The notes under the pieces: generated by a model
The model's input: only the letters and a program-made list of their open reading frames with translations
Database searches by the model: none
What the model was told of the DNA's origin: nothing
Source of the DNA: Micromonospora siamensis
GTDB taxonomy: Bacteria; Actinomycetota; Actinomycetes; Mycobacteriales; Micromonosporaceae
Length of the DNA stretch: 64,000 nucleotides
Direction: 5' to 3'
Assembly: GCF_900090305.1 (NCBI RefSeq)
Contig: NZ_LT607751.1
Coordinates: 4,898,001-4,962,000 of the forward strand
Part shown: one piece after another, positions 9,265 through 17,300 of the stretch
Position numbering within the stretch: the first letter of the stretch is position 1
Layout: every line of letters starts with the position of its first letter
Made by a program: the position numbers and the translations under genes

Positions 9265-9572
9265 GCCGCCGGCGCCTGACGATCCGCCCCCTCCACCATC
9301 TCCTGCGCCGCCCGACGAGACCGCTCACGTAGCGCCGCCCGACGGCCCGGTGACCAGTCCTGCTCCACCTGTGCGCGCTGCGCCCTGGCCCGAGCGCGTC
9401 CTTCGGCCGACACCGTCATGCCGCGCCGGGCCAACTCAGCGTCGAGGTCCTCGGCGCGCATCCGCGCGCGCACGGCGTCAACGACGTACGCACTGGCGTT
9501 CGGCTCGTGCTCAAGTCGCTCGGCCACGTCTTGCGGCAGCGAGAACGACCTCTTGGTCACCGGTCCGGTCAT
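9261..9572 (-). CDS. Probable antitoxin of the PIN module
   Basis: 103-aa protein translated just before, and overlapping by 4 nt, the PIN gene. It begins MTGPVTKRSFSLPQDVAERL with a short beta-strand then helix, as in ribbon-helix-helix DNA-binding antitoxins. It continues in a long, charged Arg/Glu-rich helix likely to wrap the toxin. ATG 9572 is preceded by TAGCAT with a 7-nt gap, suggesting a leaderless transcript. The reading frame stays open upstream to 9707, but that part is basic, low-complexity sequence and is not included. Confidence 0.65.
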   Translation of the reverse strand: MTGPVTKRSFSLPQDVAERLEHEPNASAYVVDAVRARMRAEDLDAELARRGMTVSAEGRARARAQRAQVEQDWSPGRRAALRERSRRAAQEMVEGADRQAPAA

Positions 9573-9715
9573 ACCCGGGATGCTATCGGATCGCACCGCA
9601 CCAGCGGCGGCTTTCCTCCCGCGACGCGCCCGGCGTCCCTTACGACCGCCGCGCTTCCGAGGCGTCAGCTCGCTTCTCCTGCGCGCGTCCGACGACATCC
9701 CCGCCACCCGAGCGG

Positions 9716-10291
9716 TCAGTCGCCGCGCGGGGCGCGCAGGCCGTCCAGAGCGAAGCCGAGCACCTTGTCGCGCTGCCCGGACTCGGTGAATGAGGCGGCG
9801 GTAATGCCACTGACCAGCCGCAGCACGTCGTCGAAGGTGGCGTCGGGGCGGGCCGCCCCGGCCTGCTGCGCCCGGCGCAGCATCGGCTCACCCTCGGCGT
9901 GGATGACCGCCCGGCAACTGGCGAAGACCTCCGAGTCGGCCAGCCCCTCGGCCAGGGCGCGCTTGGTGGCGACGTACTCGACGAAGCGGTGCAGCCAGGC
10001 CACCAGCGCGTCCCACGGGGGCAGCCCGGCCAGGTCGCCGGCGGCCTGGCAGAGCGCCTCCACCTCGTCGACGTAGACGGCCTCGAGCAGCTCGCGGCGG
10101 GTCGGGAAGTGCCGGTAGAGGGTGCCGATGCCCACCTGGGCCCGGCGGGCGATCTCCTCCAGGGAACCGCCCGCGCCCTGCGCGGCGAAGACCTCGCGGG
10201 CCGCGGCGACCAGGGCCTCGTAGTTGCGCCGGGCGTCGGCCCGCCGGGGACGCCGGGCGAGGGCCTCGGGCAGCGGTTCAGCGCCAGCCAT
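9716..10291 (-). CDS. TetR-family repressor, divergent to MFS exporter
   Basis: 191-aa regulator. The N-terminal helix-turn-helix reads GGSLEEIARRAQVGIGTLYRHFPTR, and the rest is the helical ligand-binding/dimerisation domain. It is divergent from the MFS exporter gene, with three palindromes CGGAGG-N4-CCTCCG between the two. The simplest model is autorepression and repression of the exporter until a toxic ligand binds. Start is uncertain: ATG 10291 has AGGAGG 13 nt upstream; GTG 10303 has it only 1 nt upstream. Confidence 0.85.
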   Translation of the reverse strand: MAGAEPLPEALARRPRRADARRNYEALVAAAREVFAAQGAGGSLEEIARRAQVGIGTLYRHFPTRRELLEAVYVDEVEALCQAAGDLAGLPPWDALVAWLHRFVEYVATKRALAEGLADSEVFASCRAVIHAEGEPMLRRAQQAGAARPDATFDDVLRLVSGITAASFTESGQRDKVLGFALDGLRAPRGD

Positions 10292-10320
10292 GACGCGCGT
10301 CACTCCTCCTGGGTTGCAAG

Positions 10321-10384
10321 CGGAGGTATCCCTCCGTTAGCTTGGCGGAGGCACCCCTCCGGAAACGCCGGAGGCCTGCCTCCG
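10321..10384. promoter_or_regulatory. Three palindromic operators CGGAGG-N4-CCTCCG
   Basis: Sites at 10321-10336 (spacer TATC), 10346-10361 (CACC) and 10369-10384 (CCTG). Each has perfect 6-bp half-sites and an identical 4-bp spacer length, with start-to-start distances of 25 and 23 bp. They lie in the gap between the divergent TetR and MFS genes and are the obvious binding sites for that TetR protein. Confidence 0.75.
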
Positions 10385-10493
10385 GTAAGCCTACCCGGCC
10401 CCCTCGGTATCCGATCGAGCGCGCGCGGCCGGTTTCCTCCGACGACCCGTGTCCGGTCGTCGCCCGTACGTCCAGTGAACCTGGGAGATCCAC

Positions 10494-11960
10494 GTGGCTA
10501 TCGCCATCCGACCCGTTCGGCACGGCTCGCGCCGGCTGACCCTCGCCGTGCTCGCCGCCGGCGCGGGCGTCTTCTCGATGCTCCAGTCGCTGATCACGCC
10601 GGTGCTGCCGACCATCCAGCAGGACCTGCACACCAGCCGGAACACCGCCACCTGGGTGTTCACCGCCTACCTGCTCTCCGCGTCGATCTGCACGCCGATC
10701 CTCGGCCGGATCGGTGACATGCGGGGCAAGGAGCGGATGCTCGTCGCCTCGCTCGCCACGCTCGCCGTGGGCTGCCTGCTGGCCGCGGTGGCGCCCAGCA
10801 TCGGCCTGCTGATCGCCGCCCGGGTCGTGCAGGGCGTCGGCGGAGCGGTCTTCCCGCTCTCCTTCGGCATCATCCGCGACGAGTTCCCCGCCGCCCGGGT
10901 CTCCTCGGCCGTCGGCACCCTCTCCGCCATCGTCGCCGCCGGAAGCGGCCTGGGCATCGTGGCCGCCGGCCCGATCGTCGGCGCGTTGGACTACCGCTGG
11001 CTGTTCTGGATCCCGATGGTCGTCGTCGGGCTCACCGCCGTGGCGGCCCACCTGCTCGTGCCGCCGTCCCCGGTCCGCACCCCGGGCCGGATCAACTGGA
11101 CGTCCACCGCGCTGCTCTCCGGCTGGCTGGTCGCCCTGCTGCTGCCGATCAGCCAGGCCACGGTCTGGGGTTGGGGCTCGGTCCGGGTCGTCGCGCTGCT
11201 GGTGCTCGCGGTCGCGCTGTTCGCCGGTTGGCTGGCCGCCGAGATGCGCTCGGCCAACCCGCTGATCGACATGCGGATGATGCGGCTGCCCGCGGTCTGG
11301 ACGACCAACCTGGCCGCGCTCCTGTTCGGCGCCGCGATGTTCGCCGTCTACGCCTTCGTGCCGCAGTTCGTGCAGATCCCGGCCAGCGCCGGGTACGGCT
11401 TCGGCGCCGGGGTCACCGGGGCCGGGCTGCTGATGCTGCCGATGCTGGTCGCCATGTTCCTCGCCGGCATCGTCGGCGGTCGGCTGGAGTCCCGGTTCAG
11501 CGCGAAGGTCCAGCTCACCACCGGTGCCGCACTCGGTGCCCTGGCCTGCGCGGCGCTGGCCGGGCTGCACGACCGGCCCTGGCAGGTGGCGGTGGCCGCC
11601 GGGCTCTTCGGCCTCGGCATCGGCCTGTCGTTCGCGGCGATGCCGAACCTGATCGTGCGGGCCGTCCCGGCCGCCCAGACCGGCGCGGCCACCGGGATGA
11701 ACGCCAACATCCGCACCATCGGTGGGGCGATCGGCGGCGCGGCGGTGAGCGCGGTGATCACCGCACACCCCCAGGCGAGCGGTCTGCCCCGGGAGGCCGG
11801 CTTCACCCTGGGCTTCGTGGTCGTGACCGTCCTCGCGGTGGCCGCCACCGCGGCAGCCGCCGCCGTCCCGTCCCGCCCCCGCTCACCCCGCCCGCCGCAG
11901 CCCTCGACGCCGCTCGACACCCGCCAGCCCGCCCTGGTCCCGGTAACCGCCGCCCGCTGA
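10494..11960 (+). CDS. MFS drug-type exporter, DHA2 (14-TM) family
   Basis: 488-aa proton-coupled exporter of the EmrB/QacA type in the cytoplasmic membrane. The first helix carries SLITPVLPTIQQDL, and motif A (GRIGDMRGKERML) lies between helices 2 and 3. About 14 hydrophobic segments can be counted, and the C-terminal 45 residues are a Pro/Ser-rich cytosolic tail. GTG start 10494 has GGGAGA 6 nt upstream. Its control by the divergent TetR is strongly suggested by the three operators. The substrate is unknown; family members export antibiotics, biocides or dyes. Confidence 0.88.
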   Translation: MAIAIRPVRHGSRRLTLAVLAAGAGVFSMLQSLITPVLPTIQQDLHTSRNTATWVFTAYLLSASICTPILGRIGDMRGKERMLVASLATLAVGCLLAAVAPSIGLLIAARVVQGVGGAVFPLSFGIIRDEFPAARVSSAVGTLSAIVAAGSGLGIVAAGPIVGALDYRWLFWIPMVVVGLTAVAAHLLVPPSPVRTPGRINWTSTALLSGWLVALLLPISQATVWGWGSVRVVALLVLAVALFAGWLAAEMRSANPLIDMRMMRLPAVWTTNLAALLFGAAMFAVYAFVPQFVQIPASAGYGFGAGVTGAGLLMLPMLVAMFLAGIVGGRLESRFSAKVQLTTGAALGALACAALAGLHDRPWQVAVAAGLFGLGIGLSFAAMPNLIVRAVPAAQTGAATGMNANIRTIGGAIGGAAVSAVITAHPQASGLPREAGFTLGFVVVTVLAVAATAAAAAVPSRPRSPRPPQPSTPLDTRQPALVPVTAAR

Positions 11961-12023
11961 CCAGCCCCACACCCGGTCCCCCGCCGCACACCGGTCCCGC
12001 CGCACACCGGTCCCCGCCGCGCA

Positions 12024-12078
12024 GTTTCGGGGAAGTTGTCGCCTCGCACCCAGGCCGAGGGGACGACTTCCCCGAAGT
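12024..12078. repeat. Long imperfect hairpin, family 2 copy 2; probable bidirectional terminator
   Basis: Arms 12024-12046 and 12056-12078 with 9-nt loop cacccaggc. The apex CCTCG-CACCC-CGAGG is shared with 8420-8478 although the outer arms have diverged. It lies between the convergent MFS gene and the minus-strand membrane-protein gene, where a bidirectional terminator is expected. Confidence 0.7.
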
Positions 12079-12104
12079 AGCGGGGATCATGGAGCAGCGG
12101 CCCG

Positions 12105-13088
12105 TCAGCGCAGGAAGCGGACCAGCAGCAGGTAGGCGCAGTACAGCATCGGCACCAGCAGCACGCAGATCACGAAGCCCATCGGCACGTACCGGGGTGG
12201 TGGCGTGGCGGCCAGCGGCGGCCGGCCGAACCGGGCGAGCACCAGGTAGCCGGCGAGGAACGACAGCACCGGCAGCCCCGCGCAGATGAAGGCGCCCAGG
12301 GTGACGCCGCCGACCAGGCCGACGCCGGAGGCGACCACCATGACCAGCATCAGCGTCGCCCCGGCGAGCGCGCACGCGGAGTAGACGGCGAGCGCCCGGG
12401 CCGGCGGCGACCACGCGGGCAGCAGCACGGCCTGGTGGCCGATCGCCTCGGTGACCTGCGCGTGCCGGTCGGCCTCGTCGGCGAGCTGCCGGACCGCGGC
12501 CAGCTCCGCGGCCGGGTCGGCCGGCGCCGGTCGCTGGGCCGGCACCACGGCCGCCGTCGTGGCCGCCGTCGTGGGCCGCGCCGGGCCACCGCCACCGGCC
12601 GTCCCCATCGGGTACGCCCCGACCCCCGGCCGCCCCGGCGCGGCGGCTGCGCCGCCGGTCTCCCCCGCCCCGGTTCCGAGCCCCCCACCGGGCGCGGGAA
12701 AGAACGAGTGGGCGCCGGCCGGGGCGGGTGATCCGGGGCCGGCCGAGCCGGGGCCGAAAGGCGCGGCCGAGCCGGGAGCAGACGGCACCGCCGAGCCGGG
12801 AGCAGACGGCACCGCCGAGCCGGCGTCGGTCGGAGCGAGCTGGTGTGGCGGCAGGTGCGCCGGTGCCGCGGTCGGCGCCGGCGGCGGTGCGTCGGACATC
12901 GGCACCCCGATGGCCCGGCCGAGCTGGTCGAGGCGGTGCGCCTGGGCGGCGAGCCGCTGGTCGAGCTGTCCGGCGGCGGCCTCCAGCCCGCGCAGCCGCC
13001 GGGTCTCCTCGACCGCCGCCCGCTCGCCGGAGCGGAGCTGCCCGGAGAGGCGGGCGGCCAGGGCCGCGTACTCGTCGAAGGTGGCCAC
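12105..13088 (-). CDS. Membrane protein with coiled-coil and Pro/Ala/Gly-rich linker, partner of FtsK-like ATPase
   Basis: 327-aa protein of no recognised family. Residues 1-62 are a charged helix likely to form a coiled coil. Residues 63-200 are a low-complexity Pro/Ala/Gly/Ser linker with a repeated PSAPGSAV unit. A second helix contains AELAAVRQLADEADRHAQ. The last third has about four membrane helices (SACALAGATLMLVMVVASGV, GAFICAGLPVLSFLAGYLVL and a final pair). It starts at GTG 13088, immediately after the FtsK-like gene's TAG, so the two are translated as a unit. A membrane anchor or partner role for the ATPase is inference. Confidence 0.7.
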   Translation of the reverse strand: MATFDEYAALAARLSGQLRSGERAAVEETRRLRGLEAAAGQLDQRLAAQAHRLDQLGRAIGVPMSDAPPPAPTAAPAHLPPHQLAPTDAGSAVPSAPGSAVPSAPGSAAPFGPGSAGPGSPAPAGAHSFFPAPGGGLGTGAGETGGAAAAPGRPGVGAYPMGTAGGGGPARPTTAATTAAVVPAQRPAPADPAAELAAVRQLADEADRHAQVTEAIGHQAVLLPAWSPPARALAVYSACALAGATLMLVMVVASGVGLVGGVTLGAFICAGLPVLSFLAGYLVLARFGRPPLAATPPPRYVPMGFVICVLLVPMLYCAYLLLVRFLR

Positions 13089-15599
13089 CTACTGCTCCTG
13101 CGATTCGGGGCGGACGAACGGCACGATCAGCTGGAGCCGCTGGTCGTGCCGGTCCACCAGCAGCGCCCGGTTCGGCCGGGGCCGCCAGGCGAGGTCGTGC
13201 GCGCCGAGGTGCAGGCCCAGGTCGGCACCGGGCACGTTCAGCGCGACCAGGCAGGCCACGTCGTCGCGCTGGTGCGCGCCGCCCAGGTCGTCGGCGAGCG
13301 GCCGGAGGCCACGCCACCAGCCGAGCAGGTGCACCCCGCGTCCGGGCCCGTCGCGCAGCACGGTGCGCAGCTCCTCCCGCCCGGAGCGGAAGGTCTCCGG
13401 GTCGGGCGCGGCCAGTGCCGCAGCGGCGGCCTCCACCCCGAACACGACCAGGTAGGTCCGCACGGCCCTGGCGCTGCCGTCCGGCTCGCCCGGCGCGGCC
13501 AGCCCGGTGAGCCGGTCCCGCAGACCGGCGACGTCGAGCCGGTCGACCGGGTGCCCGGCGGCGGTCAGCAGGCCGGTCAGGTCGGCGGCGACCACCTGCG
13601 CCTCGGCGACCAGCGGGGCGAGCAGGAACCGGGCCTGCCCGGGAGCGTGCTGGCGGGCCAGGCCGGTCACCGCCGCGTGGAGCACCTCGGCGCCGGTCGG
13701 GTCGGTACCGACCACGGCCAGGTGCCGGCCGGGCACGGCGTCCAGGGCGAACCCGGCGGCCGTGCCGTCGACGTCGACCGCCCGGCCGACCAGGGCCACC
13801 GGGGCGCCCGCGGCCGGGGCCAGGGCGGTGAACGCCGGGGTGTCCGCCGGGTGGGCCGGCTCGTAGCCGCGGAAGACCGCCGGGGGCGGCGATCCGGCCG
13901 GGCGGGCCTGCCACAACTCGTGGCGTACCCGGGCCAGGCCGGCGGGGTCGGCGTGCGCGTCGGGGAACCGGACGACGGTGTCCGCGCCGATCGCGCCCGC
14001 CGCCGTGTTGACCACGGCCGAGCCGACCTGCAGCCGGCTGGCCGCGTCGCTGAGCGGGTCGAGCACCCCGCCGCCGCCGGGCAGCGCCACCCGCAGCGGG
14101 AACTGCCCGAAGATCGCCTCGGCCCGGCCGTAGAGCGACTCGATGCCGGTGGTGCTCTGGCTGGCCAGCACCAGGTGTACGCCGTACGAGCGGCCCTTGC
14201 GGGCCAGCTCCTCCAGCAGGTCCACCGCCTCCCGGGCCACCGCGTCGGCGCCGGCGAGCAGCACGTGGAACTCGTCGACGACGACCACCGCCCGGGGCAG
14301 CGCCGCCGCCGGCGGCAGGTCGGCCAGCCGGCTGACCCCGTGCCGCTTGAACACCCCGGCCCGGCGGTCCAGCTCCCGGCGCAGCCCGCGCAGCACCGCC
14401 AGGCCGTACTCCCGGTCGGACTCGATGCCGACGGCGCGGGCGTGCGGCAGCCAGGACGGGTCGCGGTCGGTCGGCACGAACTCGGTGAAGCTGACCCCCT
14501 CCTTGAAGTCGAGCAGGTGCAGCTGGAGCTCGGCCGGCGCGTAGCGGCTGGCCAGTCCGTAGAGGACGTCGAGCAGGAAGACCGTCTTGCCGGCGCCGGT
14601 GCGGCCACCGACCAGCCAGTGCGGGGTGGCGTCGTCGAAGGCCAGGGTGACCGGTTCCCGGCCGGCCCGGCCGACCACGGTACGCAGACCGGTCGCGGCG
14701 GATTCCGTCCAGCGACGGGCGGGCAGCAGGTCGGCGAAGGCGGGCGGGGCGTCCCGGCGGACCGCCGGGCCGAGCTGCCGGGCCAGGCCCGCGGCGGTGC
14801 CCGGCTGCGGATCCCCGTCGAGCTGCACCGGTGCGGCCAGTCCCCGGCCGTCCGGGCTGAACGGGTGCCCGGGCGGGTCGCCGAGCAGCGCGTACCGCTC
14901 GTTGAGGCGCAGCACGGTGGCGCGCGGCGCGGTGCGCTCGGCGCCCGGGGAGACGCCGGCCAGCAGCACACAGACCCCGGCGGTGTCGCCGGCGTGGGTG
15001 AGGGCGGTGAGCCGGGCCAGTTCCCGGGGACCGGGCGCCGACGCGGCGACCAGCACCAGCAGCTCACCGGCCGGGCCGGTGGCCTGCCCGGCGCTGCGGG
15101 CGTGCCGCTCGGCCTGGTCGAGCAGCGCGGCGATCTCCGCCTCGCTGGTGGCGGTCGCGGCGAGCACCCCGGCGTCGACCAGCGGGCGCAGCGGCAGGAA
15201 GGTGGCGCCCAGGGTGGCCGGGTCGAGGCCGGCGACCCGTACCGTGCCGGCGGGGGCGGCGGCGAGCAGCCGCAGCACCAGCGTACGCAGCAGGGCGCCG
15301 ACCCGGGCGTCGCGCGCGTCGCGGTCGACCACCAGGTGGTGGCCGGCGCCGAGCGGCACCAGGGCCGGGAAGCCACCGTCCACGGTGGTGGCCGTGCCGA
15401 TCCGGACCGGCAGCGGGCCGGCGGCCGGCGGGGCGGTCAGCGCGGCGGCGGTCCGGTCCAGGCCGGCGACCAGCTCGGCGGTGTCCGGTGCGGCCGACGC
15501 GGCGGCGACGGCGAGCGCCCGACGGGCCTGCGCCAACCGGTACGCGGCGTGCCGGTGGGCGGCGACGGCCTGCCCGTACGCCGTTGACAGCCTGCCCAC
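13089..15599 (-). CDS. FtsK/SpoIIIE-like ATPase (not the chromosomal FtsK)
   Basis: 836-aa protein with one clear FtsK/SpoIIIE motor domain. Walker A is GGRTGAGKT (about residue 330), and Walker B is AVVVVDEFH (about 434), followed by ELARKGRSYGVHLVLASQST and the arginine-rich ending typical of FtsK-type motors. The first 300 residues and the last 200 look like degenerate ATPase-like alpha/beta domains. It lacks the four N-terminal membrane helices and the C-terminal winged-helix gamma domain of FtsK, so a different role is likely, such as secretion or plasmid/DNA handling. Start chosen at GTG 15599 (GGGAG 5 nt upstream) over TTG 15611, which has no Shine-Dalgarno. Confidence 0.78.
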   Translation of the reverse strand: MGRLSTAYGQAVAAHRHAAYRLAQARRALAVAAASAAPDTAELVAGLDRTAAALTAPPAAGPLPVRIGTATTVDGGFPALVPLGAGHHLVVDRDARDARVGALLRTLVLRLLAAAPAGTVRVAGLDPATLGATFLPLRPLVDAGVLAATATSEAEIAALLDQAERHARSAGQATGPAGELLVLVAASAPGPRELARLTALTHAGDTAGVCVLLAGVSPGAERTAPRATVLRLNERYALLGDPPGHPFSPDGRGLAAPVQLDGDPQPGTAAGLARQLGPAVRRDAPPAFADLLPARRWTESAATGLRTVVGRAGREPVTLAFDDATPHWLVGGRTGAGKTVFLLDVLYGLASRYAPAELQLHLLDFKEGVSFTEFVPTDRDPSWLPHARAVGIESDREYGLAVLRGLRRELDRRAGVFKRHGVSRLADLPPAAALPRAVVVVDEFHVLLAGADAVAREAVDLLEELARKGRSYGVHLVLASQSTTGIESLYGRAEAIFGQFPLRVALPGGGGVLDPLSDAASRLQVGSAVVNTAAGAIGADTVVRFPDAHADPAGLARVRHELWQARPAGSPPPAVFRGYEPAHPADTPAFTALAPAAGAPVALVGRAVDVDGTAAGFALDAVPGRHLAVVGTDPTGAEVLHAAVTGLARQHAPGQARFLLAPLVAEAQVVAADLTGLLTAAGHPVDRLDVAGLRDRLTGLAAPGEPDGSARAVRTYLVVFGVEAAAAALAAPDPETFRSGREELRTVLRDGPGRGVHLLGWWRGLRPLADDLGGAHQRDDVACLVALNVPGADLGLHLGAHDLAWRPRPNRALLVDRHDQRLQLIVPFVRPESQEQ

Positions 15600-15707
15600 T
15601 CCCGCTCCCAACGCCCGGCCGATCGATCTGCGCGAACCCTAACGGACCCGCGCCGGCTCGGCACAGCGCACCGCCGCGCCCCGGCCGGTACCCGACGTTG
15701 CCGCACT

Positions 15708-15751
15708 GTTCGCCTCGACGTCACCTCCGACGCCGGCTGCGTTCGGCCGGT
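15708..15751 (+). promoter_or_regulatory. Candidate PHO box upstream of phoX
   Basis: Four successive 11-bp units begin GTTCGCC (15708), CGTCACC (15719), ACGCCGG (15730) and GTTCGGC (15741). The first two resemble the actinomycete PhoP direct-repeat unit GTTCACC; the others are weak. A phosphate-scavenging enzyme downstream makes PhoP control plausible. Two GTGAAC repeats also lie at 15776-15788. Confidence 0.35.
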
Positions 15752-15803
15752 CCGGCTTGCCTGCTCTCGGGATCAGTGAACGCGTGAACAGGAAGGCTTC
15801 GAC

Positions 15804-17228
15804 GTGACCTCCTCCTCCTTCTCTCGCCGCAACCTGCTGCGCGGTGGCGCGGCCGGCGGCCTCGGCATCGTCGTGGCCGGCAGCCTGGAAGCGATCGCCG
15901 GCCCGGCCGCGGCCCGGGCCGCCGTCCGGCCGTCCGTCGGCTACGGCGAGCTCGTCCCGGACCCGGCCGGCCTGCTGGCGCTGCCGCCCGGCTTCTCCTA
16001 CACGATCGTGGCGCAGGCCGGCGTGACCACCCTGGACGGTGGGCAGCCGACACCGAGCGACGCCGACGGCACCGGCTGCTTCCGGTCGCCGACCGGCTCG
16101 GTGCTGGTGAACAACCACGAGATCGGCGGCAGCGAGCCGTACGGTGTGCCGCCGCTGCCGCGCCTGACCTACGACCCGGGCGCCCGGGGCGGCACCACCA
16201 CCATCGAGGTCGACGGCCGGGGCCGACGGCTGCGCGAGTACGTCAGCGTGGCCGGCACGCACAACAACTGCGCCGGCGGCATCACCCCGTGGGGCACCTG
16301 GCTGACCTGCGAGGAGACCGAGCAGCGGGCCGGCGGGAAGTACCTCAAGGACCACGGGTACGTCTTCGAGGTGGACCCGCACGACCCCGAGCAGAACCTG
16401 GACCCGGTGCCGCTGAAGTTCCTCGGCCGGTACGCCCACGAGGCGGTGGCCGTGGACCCGTACACCCACGCGATCTACCTGACCGAGGACGCCGGCAGCC
16501 CGAACGGGCTCTACTTCCGGTGGACTCCGCCGACGGGCTTCCGGGGCGGCAAGGGCGCGCTGCGCGCGCTGGCCACCCGGCCGGACGGGGACACCGCCGG
16601 GGAGTTGCAGGCGATGAGCTGCTGGCACGGCGACACCCACATCGACGACCTGGCCACGGCCACCCGTCCGGGCACCCGCTACAAGGTGCGGTGGGTGGAC
16701 GTGCCGGACCGGGACGCGAAGAGCGTCTCGGTGCGCAAGCAGCTCGCCGAGGGGCAGGTGACCCGCAGCCGCAAGCTGGAGGGCGCCTGGTGGGCCGACG
16801 GTGGCGCGTACTTCGTGGCCAGCTTCGCCCGGCTCTCCGACGGCAGCGTCAACGAGCACGACGGGCAGGTCTGGTTCTACGACCCGCGGACCGAGTCGGT
16901 CACCCTGAAGACCATCTTCGGCGTCAACGAGAACCCGGACGTCGAGGGCGGCTACGACGGCCCGGACAACATCACCGTGTCGCCGTACGGCGGGGTGATC
17001 CTGGCCGAGGACGGCGAGGGCCTGTCGCACCTGGTCGGCGTGACCGAGCAGGGCAAGGCGTACCCGCTGGCCCGCAACGAGCTCAACGACAGCGAGTTCA
17101 CCGGCCCGACGTTCAGCGCGGACGGCACGGTGCTCTTCGCCAACATCCAGACCCCCGGCTACGTCTTCGCGATCACCGGCCCGTGGGGCCGGCCGAGCAA
17201 CGCCGACCCGGCGGCCGACCGCTCCTGA
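15804..17228 (+). CDS. phoX: PhoX-family alkaline phosphatase, Tat-exported
   Basis: 474-aa calcium/iron-type alkaline phosphatase (DUF839/PhoX), releasing phosphate from organic esters outside the membrane. The N-terminus is a twin-arginine signal (SRRNLLRGGAAGG, then the hydrophobic stretch and an ARAA cleavage region). Family motifs include NNHEIGG, THNNCAGGITPWGTWLTCEE and a DGPDNITVSPYGGVILAEDGEG beta-propeller strand, with the metal-binding Glu/Cys residues present. GTG 15804 has AGGAAGG 7 nt upstream. It is followed by a strong hairpin. Confidence 0.85.
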   Translation: MTSSSFSRRNLLRGGAAGGLGIVVAGSLEAIAGPAAARAAVRPSVGYGELVPDPAGLLALPPGFSYTIVAQAGVTTLDGGQPTPSDADGTGCFRSPTGSVLVNNHEIGGSEPYGVPPLPRLTYDPGARGGTTTIEVDGRGRRLREYVSVAGTHNNCAGGITPWGTWLTCEETEQRAGGKYLKDHGYVFEVDPHDPEQNLDPVPLKFLGRYAHEAVAVDPYTHAIYLTEDAGSPNGLYFRWTPPTGFRGGKGALRALATRPDGDTAGELQAMSCWHGDTHIDDLATATRPGTRYKVRWVDVPDRDAKSVSVRKQLAEGQVTRSRKLEGAWWADGGAYFVASFARLSDGSVNEHDGQVWFYDPRTESVTLKTIFGVNENPDVEGGYDGPDNITVSPYGGVILAEDGEGLSHLVGVTEQGKAYPLARNELNDSEFTGPTFSADGTVLFANIQTPGYVFAITGPWGRPSNADPAADRS

Positions 17229-17236
17229 ACCACGCG

Positions 17237-17277
17237 GGCGACGGCCGGCGGCTCCTGGGGGGCCGCCGGCCGTCGCC
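17237..17277. terminator. Bidirectional terminator hairpin
   Basis: Perfect 16-bp arms (17237-17252 and 17262-17277) with a 9-nt loop, 9 bp after the phoX stop and 24 bp before the end of the convergent receptor gene. Confidence 0.75.
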
Positions 17278-17300
17278 GTCCGTCAGGTGCCTGGCGGGCC

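Noticed and set aside
9573..9707. N-terminal extension of the antitoxin frame
   Set aside because: Very Arg/Gly/Lys-rich, no family similarity, and a good -10 box sits directly before ATG 9572.
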